Assembly: GCA_958510825.1 (NCBI GenBank)
Contig: OY294044.1
Coordinates: 103,640,893 to 103,704,892, forward strand
Origin: Brachypterus glaber
Lineage: Eukaryota > Arthropoda > Insecta > Coleoptera > Kateretidae
Direction of reading: 5' to 3'
DNA: 64,000 nt
Under the pieces are notes generated by a model. It saw only the letters and a list, made by a program, of their open reading frames with translations, searched no databases and had not been told where the DNA came from. This document shows positions 22,701 to 33,562 of the stretch, piece by piece (the stretch's first letter is position 1; the number at the start of each line of letters is the position of its first letter). Position numbers and translations under genes: made by a program.

Positions 22701-22762
22701 CAATAATTATGATTATAATCATTGAGGCGAAATGGCTCAAATTAATAATACTGTACTGTATA

Positions 22763-23604
22763 CCGGGTGTTTTTTTTTAACCTGAAACTTTCAAATATCT
22801 CGAATACTATGCATTTTAGAAAAAAAAGTCGGACAAAATTTGTTTATTTTAATGGTGGAAATAAAATGACGTGTTTATTTTTTACGGATATTTACTTTTT
22901 CAAGGTCATTTCAAGGTCAACTTTGTTTTTTTTAAGTACAAACATATATTTTTTTATTGTTATTTAATTCCCCTCAAAAAAATAAAAATCTTTTGTAAAA
23001 AAATTTTTTTGATCGGACTTTTAGTTGCAGAGATAACACAGCCACACAAAATTAAAAAACTTGCATCTCTGACGAACCTGACTAGTCAATACCTCTGTAT
23101 TTTGAGCCGCTGAATCCGAATCTAAGGTCGGAATTTGAAAGTTAGCTCCCATTTTCAACATAACCTCAAAAACATACTTTTCGCAATGATATATGTTTTT
23201 TGAGGTTATGGTAAAAATGTGAATTAACTTTTAAATTTCGGATTTCAGATTCGGATTCAGCGGCTCAAAATACATAGGAATTGACTAGTCAAGTCCGTCG
23301 GAGATGCAACTTTTTTAATTTTGTGTTATCTCTGCAACTAAAAGTCCGATCAAAAAAAGTTTTTTACAAAAGATTTTTATTTTTTTGAGGGGAATTAAAT
23401 AGCAGTGAAAAAAATATATGCTCTCATTAAAAGAAACACAGATTTGACCTTGAAATGACCTTGAAAACGTAAATATCCGTAAAAAATAAATACGTCGTTT
23501 TTTCCCTCATTAAAATAAACAACTTTTAACTGACATCTTTTTTTTTTTAAATGCATAGTATTCGAGATATTTGAAAGTTTCAGGTTAAAAAAAAAAACAC
23601 CCGG
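22763..23604. mobile_element. Family C hairpin MITE, complete copy 2
   Basis: Same ends (CCGGGTGTTTTTTTTTAACC and inverse), TA flanks, 842 bp and full foldback as copy 1, with scattered differences. It also sits immediately left of its duplicated flank. Frames at 22,767-22,967 and 22,871-23,113 lie in an arm. Confidence 0.9.
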
Positions 23605-23981
23605 TATAATATTTTACCTTTGCTGCAGTGCTAAGCACAGATGTGGTGACTTACTTTTTTGTCAAAAATGATTTATGACTCCAAGATGATATAATAACAA
23701 TCGATGAATATTTTTATCATATTATTAAACGAATTATTTAATTTTTTCATAATAATATTACTCTATTAAAGCTGCCGTATCTTCTTTAAAGGTTTCAATT
23801 ACTAAGCCAATTTGCCGTATCTATTGTAACTTAAGAAGTTACGATAAAATGCCTTAGTATAATACTAATAATTAAGGAGATACATCTATTTTGCCTTAGT
23901 AACGGTAAGTTACGGCAAATGTCCTTAGTAATAGTTATGGGAAACAATCGGGACTTTCATTGAAAATTATTTAAAATAATT
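23605..23981 (+). repeat. Segmental duplication, copy 2, first piece
   Basis: Matches 21,693-22,490 without the 421-bp hairpin. It is interrupted at ATTATTTAAAATAATT by the Penelope-like element. Confidence 0.88.
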
Positions 23982-24068
23982 ATAATATTTCTTGTTCTTT
24001 TTTATATAAAATAATGAAAAAATCTTGCTATTAAGAACACTTTAATAAATAAAATAAATATATATGAA

Positions 24069-24113
24069 CAGTTCCAACGTTTCGAAGGTAATATGTCCCT
24101 TCTTCTTCAGGGT
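24069..24113 (-). ncRNA. Hammerhead-like motif of the Penelope-like element
   Basis: Minus strand. CTGAAGA (the CUGANGA core), one extra A, a stem GAAGG...CCTTC, then GAAACGTTGG, which supplies GAAA and a short AACGTT palindrome. Penelope-like elements are known to carry hammerhead ribozymes with very short stem III. The extra base after the core and the weak stem I are deviations, so activity is uncertain. Confidence 0.4.
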
Positions 24114-24347
24114 AAAAATTAAAAATAGAAATAAAAAATTATACAAATTTAAAATCTAATTGTCAAAAAACTGATAGATGAAAATTAATTAAAATAGGTA
24201 AAGGTGTAAAGGTGTATAGATGTATAAGTGTATAAAGTATAGGTATAAGTGTTTAGTTAAGATATGTAAATAAGTAAAAAATTAAGATATGTGAATAAGT
24301 AAAAAACAAATTGACAAAAAATAAATAAAAAAAATATACAAAATTCA

Positions 24348-25735
24348 TTATTTAATAATATTTAAGTATATTTTACTGAGATATTGAGTGTCTGTCCTAT
24401 AATTTACCGTATTATTATTAAGTTTTATATTTATCATTTCCAAAAAATTCCTTTTAAATCTATTTTTTTCCCTATCCAAAATTTCTACATTTTCAAAATC
24501 AAAAAAATGTCCTAAATTAAAATGGTGGTTGCTTAAGGCAGTTTTATTATAAACAATATTATTACAACTGGACTTATGCTGCGACAATCTTGTTTTAAGC
24601 CAATTACTTGTTTGCCCAATATATATATTATTACAGTTTTTACAGTTAATTTTATAAATTAAATTTGATTTTAAAAAATGTGGTGTTTTGTCTTTTAATT
24701 TGTCATACAATAGATTAGTATTAAAACTATTGTAACTCGTTATTTTATAATTTTCTTTTTTTAAAATATTAATTATGTTTACACTTAACTGTGGAACAAA
24801 AGGTATAACAAAATATCTTAAGTTCACCTGATTTTGATTATTATTATTGTTATTAGTGATATTATTATTAAAAAGAATGGAATTTAACAAGCTTTCTGGA
24901 TAATTATTATTTATAAGTATATTTTTAATTTTATTTAAATTTTTATTGTGAAATTGAGGATCGCTTAATTTCAGAACTCTATTTTTTAAATTTTTAATGG
25001 TATTTATTTTATAAATTTTATTTTGAAAAGAATTAAAATGTATATATCTATTTGAACAAAACGGTTTTTGATACCAGTCAATTAAAAAAGAGCCATTGAC
25101 TTGTTTTAATAAAGTTATATCTAAAAAATTAATTTTATTATTTATTTCTTGTTCTAATGTAAACTTGAGTTTGGGATGATAGGAATTAAATAAATTTAAA
25201 ATATTTTGCAAATAATCAATAGGGATACAAGTTATAATGTCGTCAACATAAATCTTTAGAAAAATAAAAATAAAAGGAAACATACTTATTATTTCTTCAA
25301 GTAATAAATCCATTACCATAGCCGCAAAAATTGGAGAAGCAGGGTTACCCATTGCCGTACCCTGTGTTTGTTTAAAAATATCACCATTATAGGAAAAATA
25401 ACCATTATCAAAACAAAACACTACTAATTGAATAAATTTGTTTTTTGGTATATTAGTATAATTTTTTATAATCTGCCATTTATTATTTATCACTTTAATT
25501 ACTAAATCTTTTGGAATATTGGTAAACATTGAACAAACATCTAAAGAAATCAAAATATAACTATTAGGAATTGTAACTGTTTTTATAAAAGATGCAAACT
25601 CAAAAGAGTTTTTTAAATGGTATTTAAAAGTTGGCAACAAATTATTTAAAATATCTGTGATAAATTTTGATAAATGGTAAGTTGGAGAATCAATGGAAGA
25701 TATATTTATTTTATTTATTAAAGTGTTCTTAATAG
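24348..25735 (-). pseudogene. Penelope-like reverse transcriptase with GIY-YIG endonuclease, N-terminally truncated
   Basis: The frame is open from inside the right terminal repeat with no initiating Met. It begins INISSIDSPTYHLSKF, a normally internal Penelope RT segment, then runs to the stop at 24,348. Catalytic motifs: LISLDVCSMFTNIP (motif A), QTQGTAMGNPASPIFAA (motif B), IYVDDI (motif C, the YVDD box) and NFLDITL. An Asn-rich linker follows. The C-terminus is a GIY-YIG nuclease domain with CKNCNNIYIGQT, the catalytic Arg region LKTRLSQHK, SNHHFNLGH and a Glu in FLEMI. No internal stop is present, so the copy is fairly young. It lacks the N-terminal RT region and cannot be autonomous. 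Confidence 0.9.
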
Positions 25736-25763
25736 CAAGATTTTTTCATTATTTAAAATAATT

Positions 25764-25817
25764 TATCTTAATAAGTATTTTTATAACAAAAGAAGATCAA
25801 GGTACGTAAAATGATAC
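25764..25817 (+). repeat. Segmental duplication, copy 2, middle piece
   Basis: TATCTTAATAAGTATTTTTA through GGTACGTAAAATGAT continues the match to 22,495-22,547 after the Penelope-like element. It is then broken by the next insertion. Confidence 0.85.
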
Positions 25818-26402
25818 ACGGTGGGCTTTAAGCTTACGGAGAAAAAAATGATACACCCCATAACTAACAACGGGATATTGTTTCTAATGCTTTCAGAATT
25901 ACTTGTTCGTTGAGAACAAAATCGTAGGTGTATCCGTTTTTTATTCCATCAAAAATTAGTATATTAGTATATGTGACCCAAAAAAAATTTCAAATTAAAA
26001 AGTTTGGAGGTCTCATCCCTTAAATTTGTTTATTGGGGTAAGAGTTTTATCCCTAATATTTTTCAACATTTTTGAAAAAGCTAGAGGTCGCTCACAGTCA
26101 TTTTTCAAAAAATATGTTTGCTTAACTTTTTTGATTTTTTTTAAGGCCCAAGGATTTTTTATTTAAATCTTTTTAACACGAAACGATATAAAGGGATAGT
26201 AAATTGCTAACCTCAAAAAAAATCTGAATTTTTCTTTCAAAATGGCGGAGCTGTGCCCTTTAAAGTTTGAAAATTCACTACATTGCTTGATTTTAGGTCT
26301 AATTACAGGCACAAAAAAATGTTTTTCATTGTCTTCAAACATTGTGCGTGTAGCCCAATATGTCCGCACATAAAAACAACTATATTTTTTTTATTGGATA
26401 TA

Positions 26403-26599
26403 CAGGGTATCCAGAAACAATAATATATACATTTTTTTACATTTTTAAGAGATAAATTCGGTTTTTAGTGACAGGGAACTTCTATATAAAGCGTTATATA
26501 GAAGTTACCTTATTTTAAGTCCTACCCTTTCACTAAAAACCGAAATAATCTCTCAAAAGTGTTGAAAAAATGTATATTATATTTTTTCTGGATACTCTG
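26403..26599. mobile_element. 197-bp family A-like MITE
   Basis: CAGGGTATCCAGAAA and TTTCTGGATACTCTG are inverted ends flanked by TA. The arms pair inward through CGGTTTTTAGTGA / TCACTAAAAACCG. It sits at the tip of the family D hairpin. Confidence 0.75.
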
Positions 26600-26936
26600 T
26601 ATATCCGATAAAAAAAATATAGTTGTTGTGCTACACGCACAATGTTTTTTTGAAGACAATAAATTTTTTTTTTGTGCCTGTAATTAGACCTAAAATCAAG
26701 CAATGTAGTGAATTTTTAACCTTATTTTAACTCCTACCCTTTCACTAAAAACCGAAATAATCTCTCAAAAGTGTTGAAAAATTGTATATTATATTTTTTC
26801 TGGATACCCTGTATATCCGATAAAAAAAATATAGTTGTTGTGCTACACGCACAATGTTTTTTTGAAGACAATAAAAAAAATTTTTTTGTGCCTGTAATTA
26901 GACCTAAAATCAAGCAATGCAGTGAATTTTTAAACT
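26509..26936 (+). repeat. ~214-bp direct duplication
   Basis: The block from CCTTATTTTAA through the end of CAAGCAATG(T/C)AGTG occurs twice head to tail. TAGTTGTTGTGCTACACGCA is at about 26,620 and 26,834. The duplication copies the right end of the 197-bp MITE and part of the family D arm. Confidence 0.8.
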
Positions 26937-27256
26937 TTAAAGGGCACAGCTCCGCCATTTTGAAAGAAAAATTCAGATTTTTTTTGAGGTTAGCAATTTA
27001 CTATCAATTTATATCGATTCGTGTTAAAAAGATTTAAATAAAAAATTCTTGGGCCTTAAAAAAAAAATTAAAAAAGTTAAGCAAACATATTTTATGAAAA
27101 ATGACTGTGAGCGACATCTAGATTTTTTCAAAATTTTTGAAAAAAATTTGGGATGAAACTCTTACACCAATAAACAAATTTAAGGGGTGAGACCTCCAAA
27201 CTTTTTAATTTTTTTTGGGTCACATATATACTAATATACTAATTTTTGATGGAATG

Positions 27257-27665
27257 GGGCTCTTTACAACTAGAATTATGAAACAAAATACGTCTACCCT
27301 ATCTCTATCTCATTTGTGCTACACTGTCCAGCTAACCAAATAAATACTGTATTTGTTTTTCATCCATCAAATATATTATTTATTTGGTTGGCCGGAAAGT
27401 GTAGCACTGAGCGGCTAGAACGAACATAGCTAATGTGAATCTGTAAAATAAGATAATTCTACTAAAATTTAGATGGCGCCAGTAATTTCTTTAATAAAAA
27501 TAATATAGTTACACTTTCCGCCCGGCCAAGTAAATATTGTATTTGTTCAACAAAGAACAAATACAGAATTTGTTTGGTTGGGTGGAAGTGGGAGTATATG
27601 TATGTCTTCTATCCTTTTTGGGTAGAACTTTTGTCCCTGTCTAATCTAACGGGAGAAATCGCCAT
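27257..27665. mobile_element. Insert in the right arm, also present at the window end
   Basis: It separates two parts of an arm that are contiguous in the left arm (the junction falls between GATGGAAT and AAAACGGCTACACA). It contains internal inverted pieces (CAAATACTGTATTTG-like and GTGCTACACT / AGTGTAGCAC). Its right end GTGGGAGTATATGTATGTCT through GATTTCTCCCG-inverse recurs inverted at 63,918-64,000. Its own termini are not resolved. Confidence 0.55.
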
Positions 27666-27792
27666 TAAAAACGGCTACACATACGATTTTGTTCTCAACG
27701 AAAATGTAATTCTGAAAGCATTAGAAACAATATCCCGTAGTCAGTTATGGGGTGTTCGATTTTTTCATCTCCGTAAGCTTAAAGCCCACCGT

Positions 27793-27940
27793 TAATATAA
27801 TATTCGCTAATAAACCATTTTTTCTTCATTTTGTTCAGTAATTTATAAGATACGTCAAATCTCCTTAGTATTACAAGTTAAAAATAATAAATTTTAAAGT
27901 GGTAACTATAAAAATTTCTATTTTACTCTATTACCGAGTC
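27793..27940 (+). repeat. Segmental duplication, copy 2, last piece
   Basis: TAATATTCGCTAATAAACC through AAATTTTAAAGTGGTAACTA matches 22,547-22,665 and then homology fades. Confidence 0.85.
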
Positions 27941-28289
27941 TTATAATAATTTAAAAAAATGATACCTAAAATATCGTCAGGTTATATATAATATTTACGA
28001 TACAACGTTTTGAAGAGAATCATTTTATCTCTAACTCTTTATGTGACAGGAATTTAATTTAAAATGTGGAAACTAAAGATTGAAATCCGATAAAGATATT
28101 AGAAATAGGAAAACTCAAGCAGAAAATCGCCTATAATCAGGGAAAAGATCTACCATACTTAAATGGGAAATCCAAACGAGCAGTAAAAATATATTCAAAG
28201 CACTAGAAGTGTGAAGAAAATATAGCTTTATATAGCTAAAAAGTCCGAAATTTTAAATATATAATATCACAAAAAATTCCTATAAACAT

Positions 28290-28980
28290 ATGTCTAAAAA
28301 TGCGTCGTAAGGGAGCTAAGGCCCTTTGAAAGTGACTAAAAAATTCAGGAACCCTTTGAGATATAGCAACAAGATTTTGCACGTAGTGTGCAGTGGTGTG
28401 CGAAACGGAAAGGCCTTATCAGTTTTTTGTCCCAAACTTTTTTCTGTGTAACTTTTTTGTAATTTTATTTTTTGAATATGACTCTTCAGGTCAAAAAAAA
28501 GGTACTCTTGTTGTAACACTGTAGGATTAACTGTTTTCGAGAAAAAATAATTTGAAGCTGATATTTCACGGTTCGAGGATGAAAAATTAAATACTAAAAT
28601 GTTGAAAACCGAAATTTCAATGATGCAGGGTGAATGTAAATTAAAAACTAAAAAAAACCTCATATAGAGGTACTTTCAAAAATCAATCCTATGGTGTCCT
28701 AAAAATGCACCATTTTTAAAGGGCCATGCATAGTAGCTTTAAAGGCGATTTTTCGACCTACATGTATTGAAACTTTTATTCTTAATTTTTGATATAGAAT
28801 AACCCTGCATCATTGAAATTTTGGTTTTCAACATTTTAGTAATTAATTTTTCGTCGTCAAACCGTGAAATTTCACCTTTAAATGATTTTTTCTCGAAAAT
28901 GGTTAATCCTATAGTATTACAACAAGTGTACCTTTTTTATGTATTTTGACCTGGGTATGATATGTAAATATCAAAAGCTC
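28290..28980. mobile_element. Diverged hairpin element
   Basis: The left arm (28,300-28,640) contains AAGGTACTCTTGTTGTAACA, CTGTAGGATTAACTGTTTTC and GAAATTTCAATGATGCAGGG. The right arm (28,780-28,980) has the inverse blocks. The minus-strand frame 28,316-28,663 is an arm translation. The left start GTAAGGGAGCTAAGGCCCTT resembles a family A subterminal block. Confidence 0.65.
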
Positions 28981-29251
28981 TTGGCCACTATTTTAAATTA
29001 AACATTTTATATCTAAAAATACACTTTTTTATTAGTTCTTAAAGTAAATCTACTCCTATTTACTCTTTAAATGTGATGTCACAGGCGAAAGCTGGCATAA
29101 TAAAAACTTTTCGCAAAAAAAAAAATTAATCGACTTCTGTGTCTCTAAAAAGTAAAAAATAAAAAATACTTAAATCGGTGCCAATTTCACCATTCCCTAA
29201 ATTTATTACTAAGCTAAATTATAATTGTCCTTCCATCTTGGCAAGCTGCTA

Positions 29252-29284
29252 ACGTCACAACGCACTAACAGTGCGTTGTGACGT
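29252..29284. promoter_or_regulatory. 33-bp palindrome containing a CRE site
   Basis: ACGTCACAACGCACT, a 3-base loop AAC, and AGTGCGTTGTGACGT form perfect 15-bp arms. The right arm runs into TGACGTCA (29,280-29,287), a perfect CREB/ATF site. No gene or promoter is recognisable beside it, so function is open; it may be the centre of a decayed MITE. Confidence 0.5.
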
Positions 29285-29841
29285 CATTATCTTAAAGATA
29301 AATTTGTAAAAAATAAAAGTAATATTTTTATTTCAATGCCCAAGAGTCCAACCAACCTTATTTTAAACGAAATACTAAAGAAAATCTTGTTAAATTTTAA
29401 GCGTTAAGTAATAATCATATAACGCCTTATGGTAAAATCACAAAATTTATCATTTTCTCTTGGTATTTTAATATTACAGGTCCAAAGAATCAAGTTTAGC
29501 GGCATTTAAAGGATTTTCAGTGTGTCGCAATATTTGATTGACCCCTTAATCAAGTTATCCGGCTTATCAGAGTTATCCGATATTTCTCTAAAAATTTGGT
29601 TGGTAGTAGAACCAAATTAAGCCATTTTTAAGTGAAACTGCGTTAAAATTATTGGATTTATCTTAATTATCCGGCTTACCCGGCATTATCCGAACCTCAA
29701 ATTAAAACAGAACCACCTCATGAATGCCTTTTTTAAGTTGCAAGAAGTTTCATCAAATTCCATTCATTCGTTCCAAAGTTTTGCGGAAACAAGCATAAAA
29801 AAAACAAAGTCACACGTCAAATTGATAACCTCCTCCTTTTT
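29285..29841. other. Non-coding, with TTATCCGG repeats
   Basis: TTATCCGGCTTATC (29,566-29,580), TTATCCGATATTTC (29,573-29,588) and TTATCCGGCTTACCCGGCAT (29,658-29,677) are clustered. Such ATCCG runs occur near the ends of pogo/Tigger-type elements. No transposase is visible, so only a suggestion is possible. Confidence 0.35.
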
Positions 29842-31249
29842 TGGAATTTTGTAAATTCATGGCCAAAACCCTCGAAAGCGAAATTGCCTCTATCGTTTTT
29901 TATCTTCTCTATGAACTGTACCAATAGATGGTGCCAAAGTCGTTTTTCTATCAAAACAAATGAACCGAAAATGTCAGTTCAAAAATCGGGTTTCAAGAAA
30001 CTAATTTCAAACGTTATTTTTTCCGAAAAATCAAGTTTTTTTAATATAAATATCAAGTTGTTGCTTTTTTTAAGCAGTTTTTTAAAATGGATTTAAATTC
30101 CGTAGGTATGTACCTATTTATTTTTTACAAAAAATATTGTTTTTGATTATTGAGTTTAAAAGGGGGAGTCATAAGTTTTAGTCTGTAAATTTGGTTGCTT
30201 TTTTTAAAACTTGTATTACGATTTGGCAAAAAGTTTCAGATTAATCAGCATTAAGAAACTTTTTACACTTGGTTGAGAAGATTAATGTGTTTGCTAATTA
30301 TTAAAACATAAATTTGCTGCTAATATCTGCCGCCTCTCCCTCCCCAAACCTAAAAAATGTCCAAGACAGGCAGATTTAGTTTTAGGTATTTTTGCAGTAA
30401 AAAAATACTACTGCCAACAAAATAATACTTTCCCATGTAGGTCTAGGTTTATTAATAAACTAATAAAAATAAATTGAAAAACCGAAAATTTTTCAAAAAA
30501 TATTTTTTTTGAAAAAAAATTTAATTTTTTTTTCGAAAAAAATTCTTTTTTTTTTTGAAAAACGAAAAGAAAAAATAAAAAAAAATGTTTAAAAAAATAT
30601 TTTTATCACATTTTACCCCCTTACCCCACCTCGATATTCACCATCTGCAAATTTTATATCGGCGGCAGCCATATTGGATCCGCCATTATGTAAAAATTAA
30701 AATAAGTATTACATTCGTAATCAATGACCTCAAAAACCCCTGTACAACGTTTTTTAGTAAAAAATCTGCAAATTTTGATATAGGCGGCAGCCATATTGGA
30801 TCCGCCATTTTGTAAAAATTAATTTGAATGTTAAATGTTATTTGTTACTTTTTTTAACTCATTAATATCAAAATTACTTGTCTAGGAAAAATACAGTTTT
30901 TGGAAGTTTTGGAATAAATATTATTGGGAAAATGTTTGGAATGAATTAATTAAGGTGTATTGGAGAAGTAAACATGGAGTTTGGAGAAAGGATTATTTAA
31001 TTAAGAAGAAAGGATTTTATTTAAAATTTTGAAGTAAAGTGAAAATTGGTTGAAAAATTGTCAGTGAGAAATTCAAGTAATCGAGCATAATTTATTTCTA
31101 AATAAATGTCATTACTGTTATTATATTTTAAATTGTGCAGGCCTTGTTACCAGTTTTATAACTGCTTAGAGGCCCCAAAAACCCCTAAATACAAATTTTG
31201 GTATAAATTGGAGATATTAAGGGTTTTGGCCATGAATTTAGAAAATTCC
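29842..31249. mobile_element. ~1.4 kb element with 30-bp inverted ends
   Basis: GGAATTTT..AAATTCATGG and CCAAAACCCT at the left (29,843-29,872) are mirrored at 31,220-31,249 with few mismatches. The interior contains two copies of a ~124-bp unit. A block (AATGTTTGGAATG...GCAGGCCTTGTTACCAGTT, 30,930-31,155) recurs at 56,720-56,945. ORFs at 29,884, 30,585 and 31,106 are not supported as genes. Confidence 0.6.
30644..30830 (-). repeat. Two units of a ~124-bp ATGGCGGATCCAATATGGC repeat
   Basis: On the minus strand each unit contains ATGGCGGATCCAATATGGCT followed by GCCGCC and TTTGCAGA; unit starts are 124 bp apart. The motif reappears, more diverged, in the array at 60,655-61,070. Confidence 0.75.
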
Positions 31250-31860
31250 GCCTGTGTGAGTCGGTTAAAAAGGCCACGGAATCACTTATAATATTATACC
31301 TATGGGGGAAGAAAAAGATTAGGTATTTGGAAAACGTTGGGAAATAAAGTGAATCCATTTAGATATATAATTATAGATATCATTTACAGGTTTTTCTAAA
31401 GGCCCAGTTTTTTGAACCATGACACTTCCGCATTTACCATAAATAACTTTTCAGTAGAAGATCTTTCGTTGGTCTTAACGTCCATTCTAAAAATTATTGA
31501 ATTGGTTTGGGAAACGAAAGGGCAACCAGCTGAACAGTTGCAAGCACCTTGTCAAAACATCGGCACTAGGCACTAATTTGAAACGTTATGAAAAGAAAAG
31601 TTGTGTGATCACGTGAATAGCAACCATTAAAACACCTGCATAATAATAATAATATTAAATACATTTATTTATCCAAAAAAATAGATTCAAAGTGTTACAG
31701 TTATAGAAATTATCATTTTACAGGCAAAATGGCAGCGCTCAGATGCTGGATTCATTTAGAATAAATTTGGCTTAAAAATACTAATTAATAAAAGCAGCAT
31801 CTGGTCTTCCGCACGACCAGAAGGTATAAAAAATTACAAATAAAAAATTTTATTATTAGA
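31250..31860. other. Non-coding with a dispersed repeat
   Basis: The block GCACCTTGTCAAAACATCGG (31,545-31,564) with flanking CACTAGGCACTAA is the inverse of the GATGTTTTGACAAGGTGC block in the 911-bp units. An ATAATAATAATATT patch (31,641-31,655) could be a reversed LINE tail. Confidence 0.4.
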
Positions 31861-32342
31861 TAGATTAATTTTACTACTAGTTTTGTTTAAATAAAAACAC
31901 ACCACCTTGTTGCTACCCCAAAAGATTATAATACCTTTTAATCCCCTAAAAGCTATTTTAAATAATAGTAGCGTAGATTTGAATTTGGGACCACAGTGCG
32001 ACTTCGATAAAAATAATGCGCAAAAAAATAATATTATTTAATGGTTTTTGAGCTTGTTATTACTTATCTGTTAAGTTATTGACATTAAACAAAATGTGTA
32101 TTAGATTAATTTTACTACTATTTTTGTTTAAATAAAAACACACCACCTTGTTGCTAAACCAAAAGATTATAATACCTTTTAACCCCCTAAAAGCTATTTT
32201 AAATAATAGTAGCGTAGATTTGAATTTGGGACCACAGTGCGACTTCGATAAAAATAATGCGCAAAAAAATAATATTATTTAATGGTTTTTGAGCTTGTTA
32301 TTACTTATCTGTTAAGTTATTGACATTAAACAAAATGTGTAT
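31861..32342 (+). repeat. 241-bp tandem duplication
   Basis: TAGATTAATTTTACTACTA starts both units at 31,861 and 32,102. The copies are almost identical over CACCACCTTGTTGCTA and TTGGGACCACAGTGCGACTT. This is a recent duplication of non-coding DNA. Confidence 0.93.
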
Positions 32343-32626
32343 TACATAATATTTATGTTATAAAATAATTAAAAAGCTTATAATCAACTTCACGTTAATT
32401 TTATTGTTAAAAACAATTAGTTTGATCGCGGTTTCGCTATAATAGAGATAGCATCTACGGACTTAAATACATATAATGGGACATCTTTAACATTCTAGTC
32501 ATAAATAACACAAAGGACATTATACAATTAATAAATTAGGTTACAAATTAAAAATATACATTTTCAGTGACATGAATTAGGTTATATTTATGTATATTAT
32601 ACAATTTGTATTAAATATAAAATCTA

Positions 32627-32950
32627 CAGGGTGTCTCAGCTAAAACAGATCAATCTTTTTTGGAATCATTATTATTAGAGCTAAGGGAATAAAATTTATG
32701 TCAGTCAAAATACACCTAACAAGCTATAACTGCGCATAAATAAAAGTTTTCTACTTGAGATATAGCTTATTTGACACCATTTTTAAATGCAATTTTAATT
32801 TAAAAACTTAAATTGAAAAAATATTTGTATTCTTTTTACATTATATAATTTGTATTTAAATTTAAATAATTTCATTTGGAATAATTCTAATTTATTATTT
32901 GTTAAAATCACAATAACGTGTTTATTAGTCAGTGGTTTTTAACACTTTAA
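32627..32950 (+). mobile_element. TA-flanked CAGGGTG end, remainder unclear
   Basis: TA then CAGGGTGTCTCAGC matches the family A type of end. The opposite end was not found before the LINE starts, so the copy is truncated or interrupted. Confidence 0.4.
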
Positions 32951-32959
32951 TCTGAATAA

Positions 32960-33562
32960 AGTTTTGAGGACGGTGGCTTTTCCTTGTCCTTGCTCTTGGA
33001 CCTGTCCAAGGCGTTCGATTGTGTCGACCATCCCACCCTCCTAAAAAAATTAAAAGTTTATAATTTTAGTGAAACATCAATTAATATAATTAAGTCTTAT
33101 TTATCCAACGGCTCCCAAACTGTTGAAGTCAATGGTAAACCATCTCAAGAAAAAAGTATAAATGTAGGTGTCCCACAGGGGTCTATTCTTGGCCCCCTAC
33201 TTTTTTTAATTTATCTAAACGATTTTATTAATTGCTTACCTTTCGCGGATTGTATACACTTTGCGGACGATACTACTTTAACAATCACGGGTAAATATAT
33301 TTTTCAGATACTTGGGTGGGCTGCGCTGGCACAAGAGATTGCCGCTTCTTGGTTCGCTGCTAACAACCTGTCACTAAATGACGCAAAGACTGAATCCATG
33401 CTTTTCACTTTAAAACATCAAAATTTTGAAACTGCCTCCAGTGTAAAATTTTTGGGCGTTTATTTAGATCCCTTACTCACATGGAAATCCCATGTAGATC
33501 AATTAACAACCAAATTAGCCAAACAAACTTTCTGTCTTAGAAACTTAAAAGACACCGTAACT
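32960..33562 (+). pseudogene. LINE 1 reverse transcriptase, first piece
   Basis: Non-LTR RT fragment, 5'-truncated. It contains LDLSKAFDCVDH (motif A), NVGVPQGSILGPLLFLIYLN (motif B), HFADDT (catalytic FADD) and VKFLGVYLDPLLTWKSH. These are typical of jockey/R1-type ORF2 proteins. The frame runs to DTVT and is then broken by a second LINE; it resumes at 35,671. The endonuclease region is missing, so the element is dead on arrival. Confidence 0.93.

Larger units (their letters stand above)
23982..25747 (-). mobile_element. Penelope-like element, 5'-truncated
   Basis: Inserted into the duplicated segment with a 16-bp target duplication, ATTATTTAAAATAATT (23,966-23,981 and 25,748-25,763). The first copy of the segment shows the empty site. 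The two ends carry the inverted sequence TCTTGCTATTAAGAACACTT / AAGTGTTCTTAATAGCAAGA. It holds a minus-strand reverse transcriptase/GIY-YIG frame, then an untranslated 3' part with a hammerhead-like motif. Confidence 0.88.
25973..27222. mobile_element. Family D hairpin element
   Basis: The ends GTGACCCAAAAAAAATT and AATTTTTTTTGGGTCAC are inverted. The arms share GGAGGTCTCATCCC, AAGCAAACATATTTT and AAAATGGCGGAGCTGTGCCC in mirrored order. ORFs at 26,163-26,369, 26,734-26,958 and 26,771-27,037 translate arm sequence and overlap on both strands. Confidence 0.8.
25818..27792. mobile_element. Composite nest of hairpin elements
   Basis: The outermost inverted ends are ACGGTGGGCTTTAAGCTTAC and GTAAGCTTAAAGCCCACCGT, a perfect 20-bp pair. 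They are followed inward by AACGGGATATTGTTTCTAAT and its near-inverse. Inside lies a family D element, which itself contains a short family A-like MITE and a 214-bp tandem duplication; a further ~410-bp insert splits the right arm. The frame at 27,574-27,795 crosses this right arm and the insert, and I do not regard it as a gene. Confidence 0.8.

Noticed and set aside
26163..27037. Three frames on both strands sharing FKGHSSAILKEKFRFFLRLA
   Set aside because: The repeated peptide comes from the two inverted arms and the local duplication of a family D hairpin.
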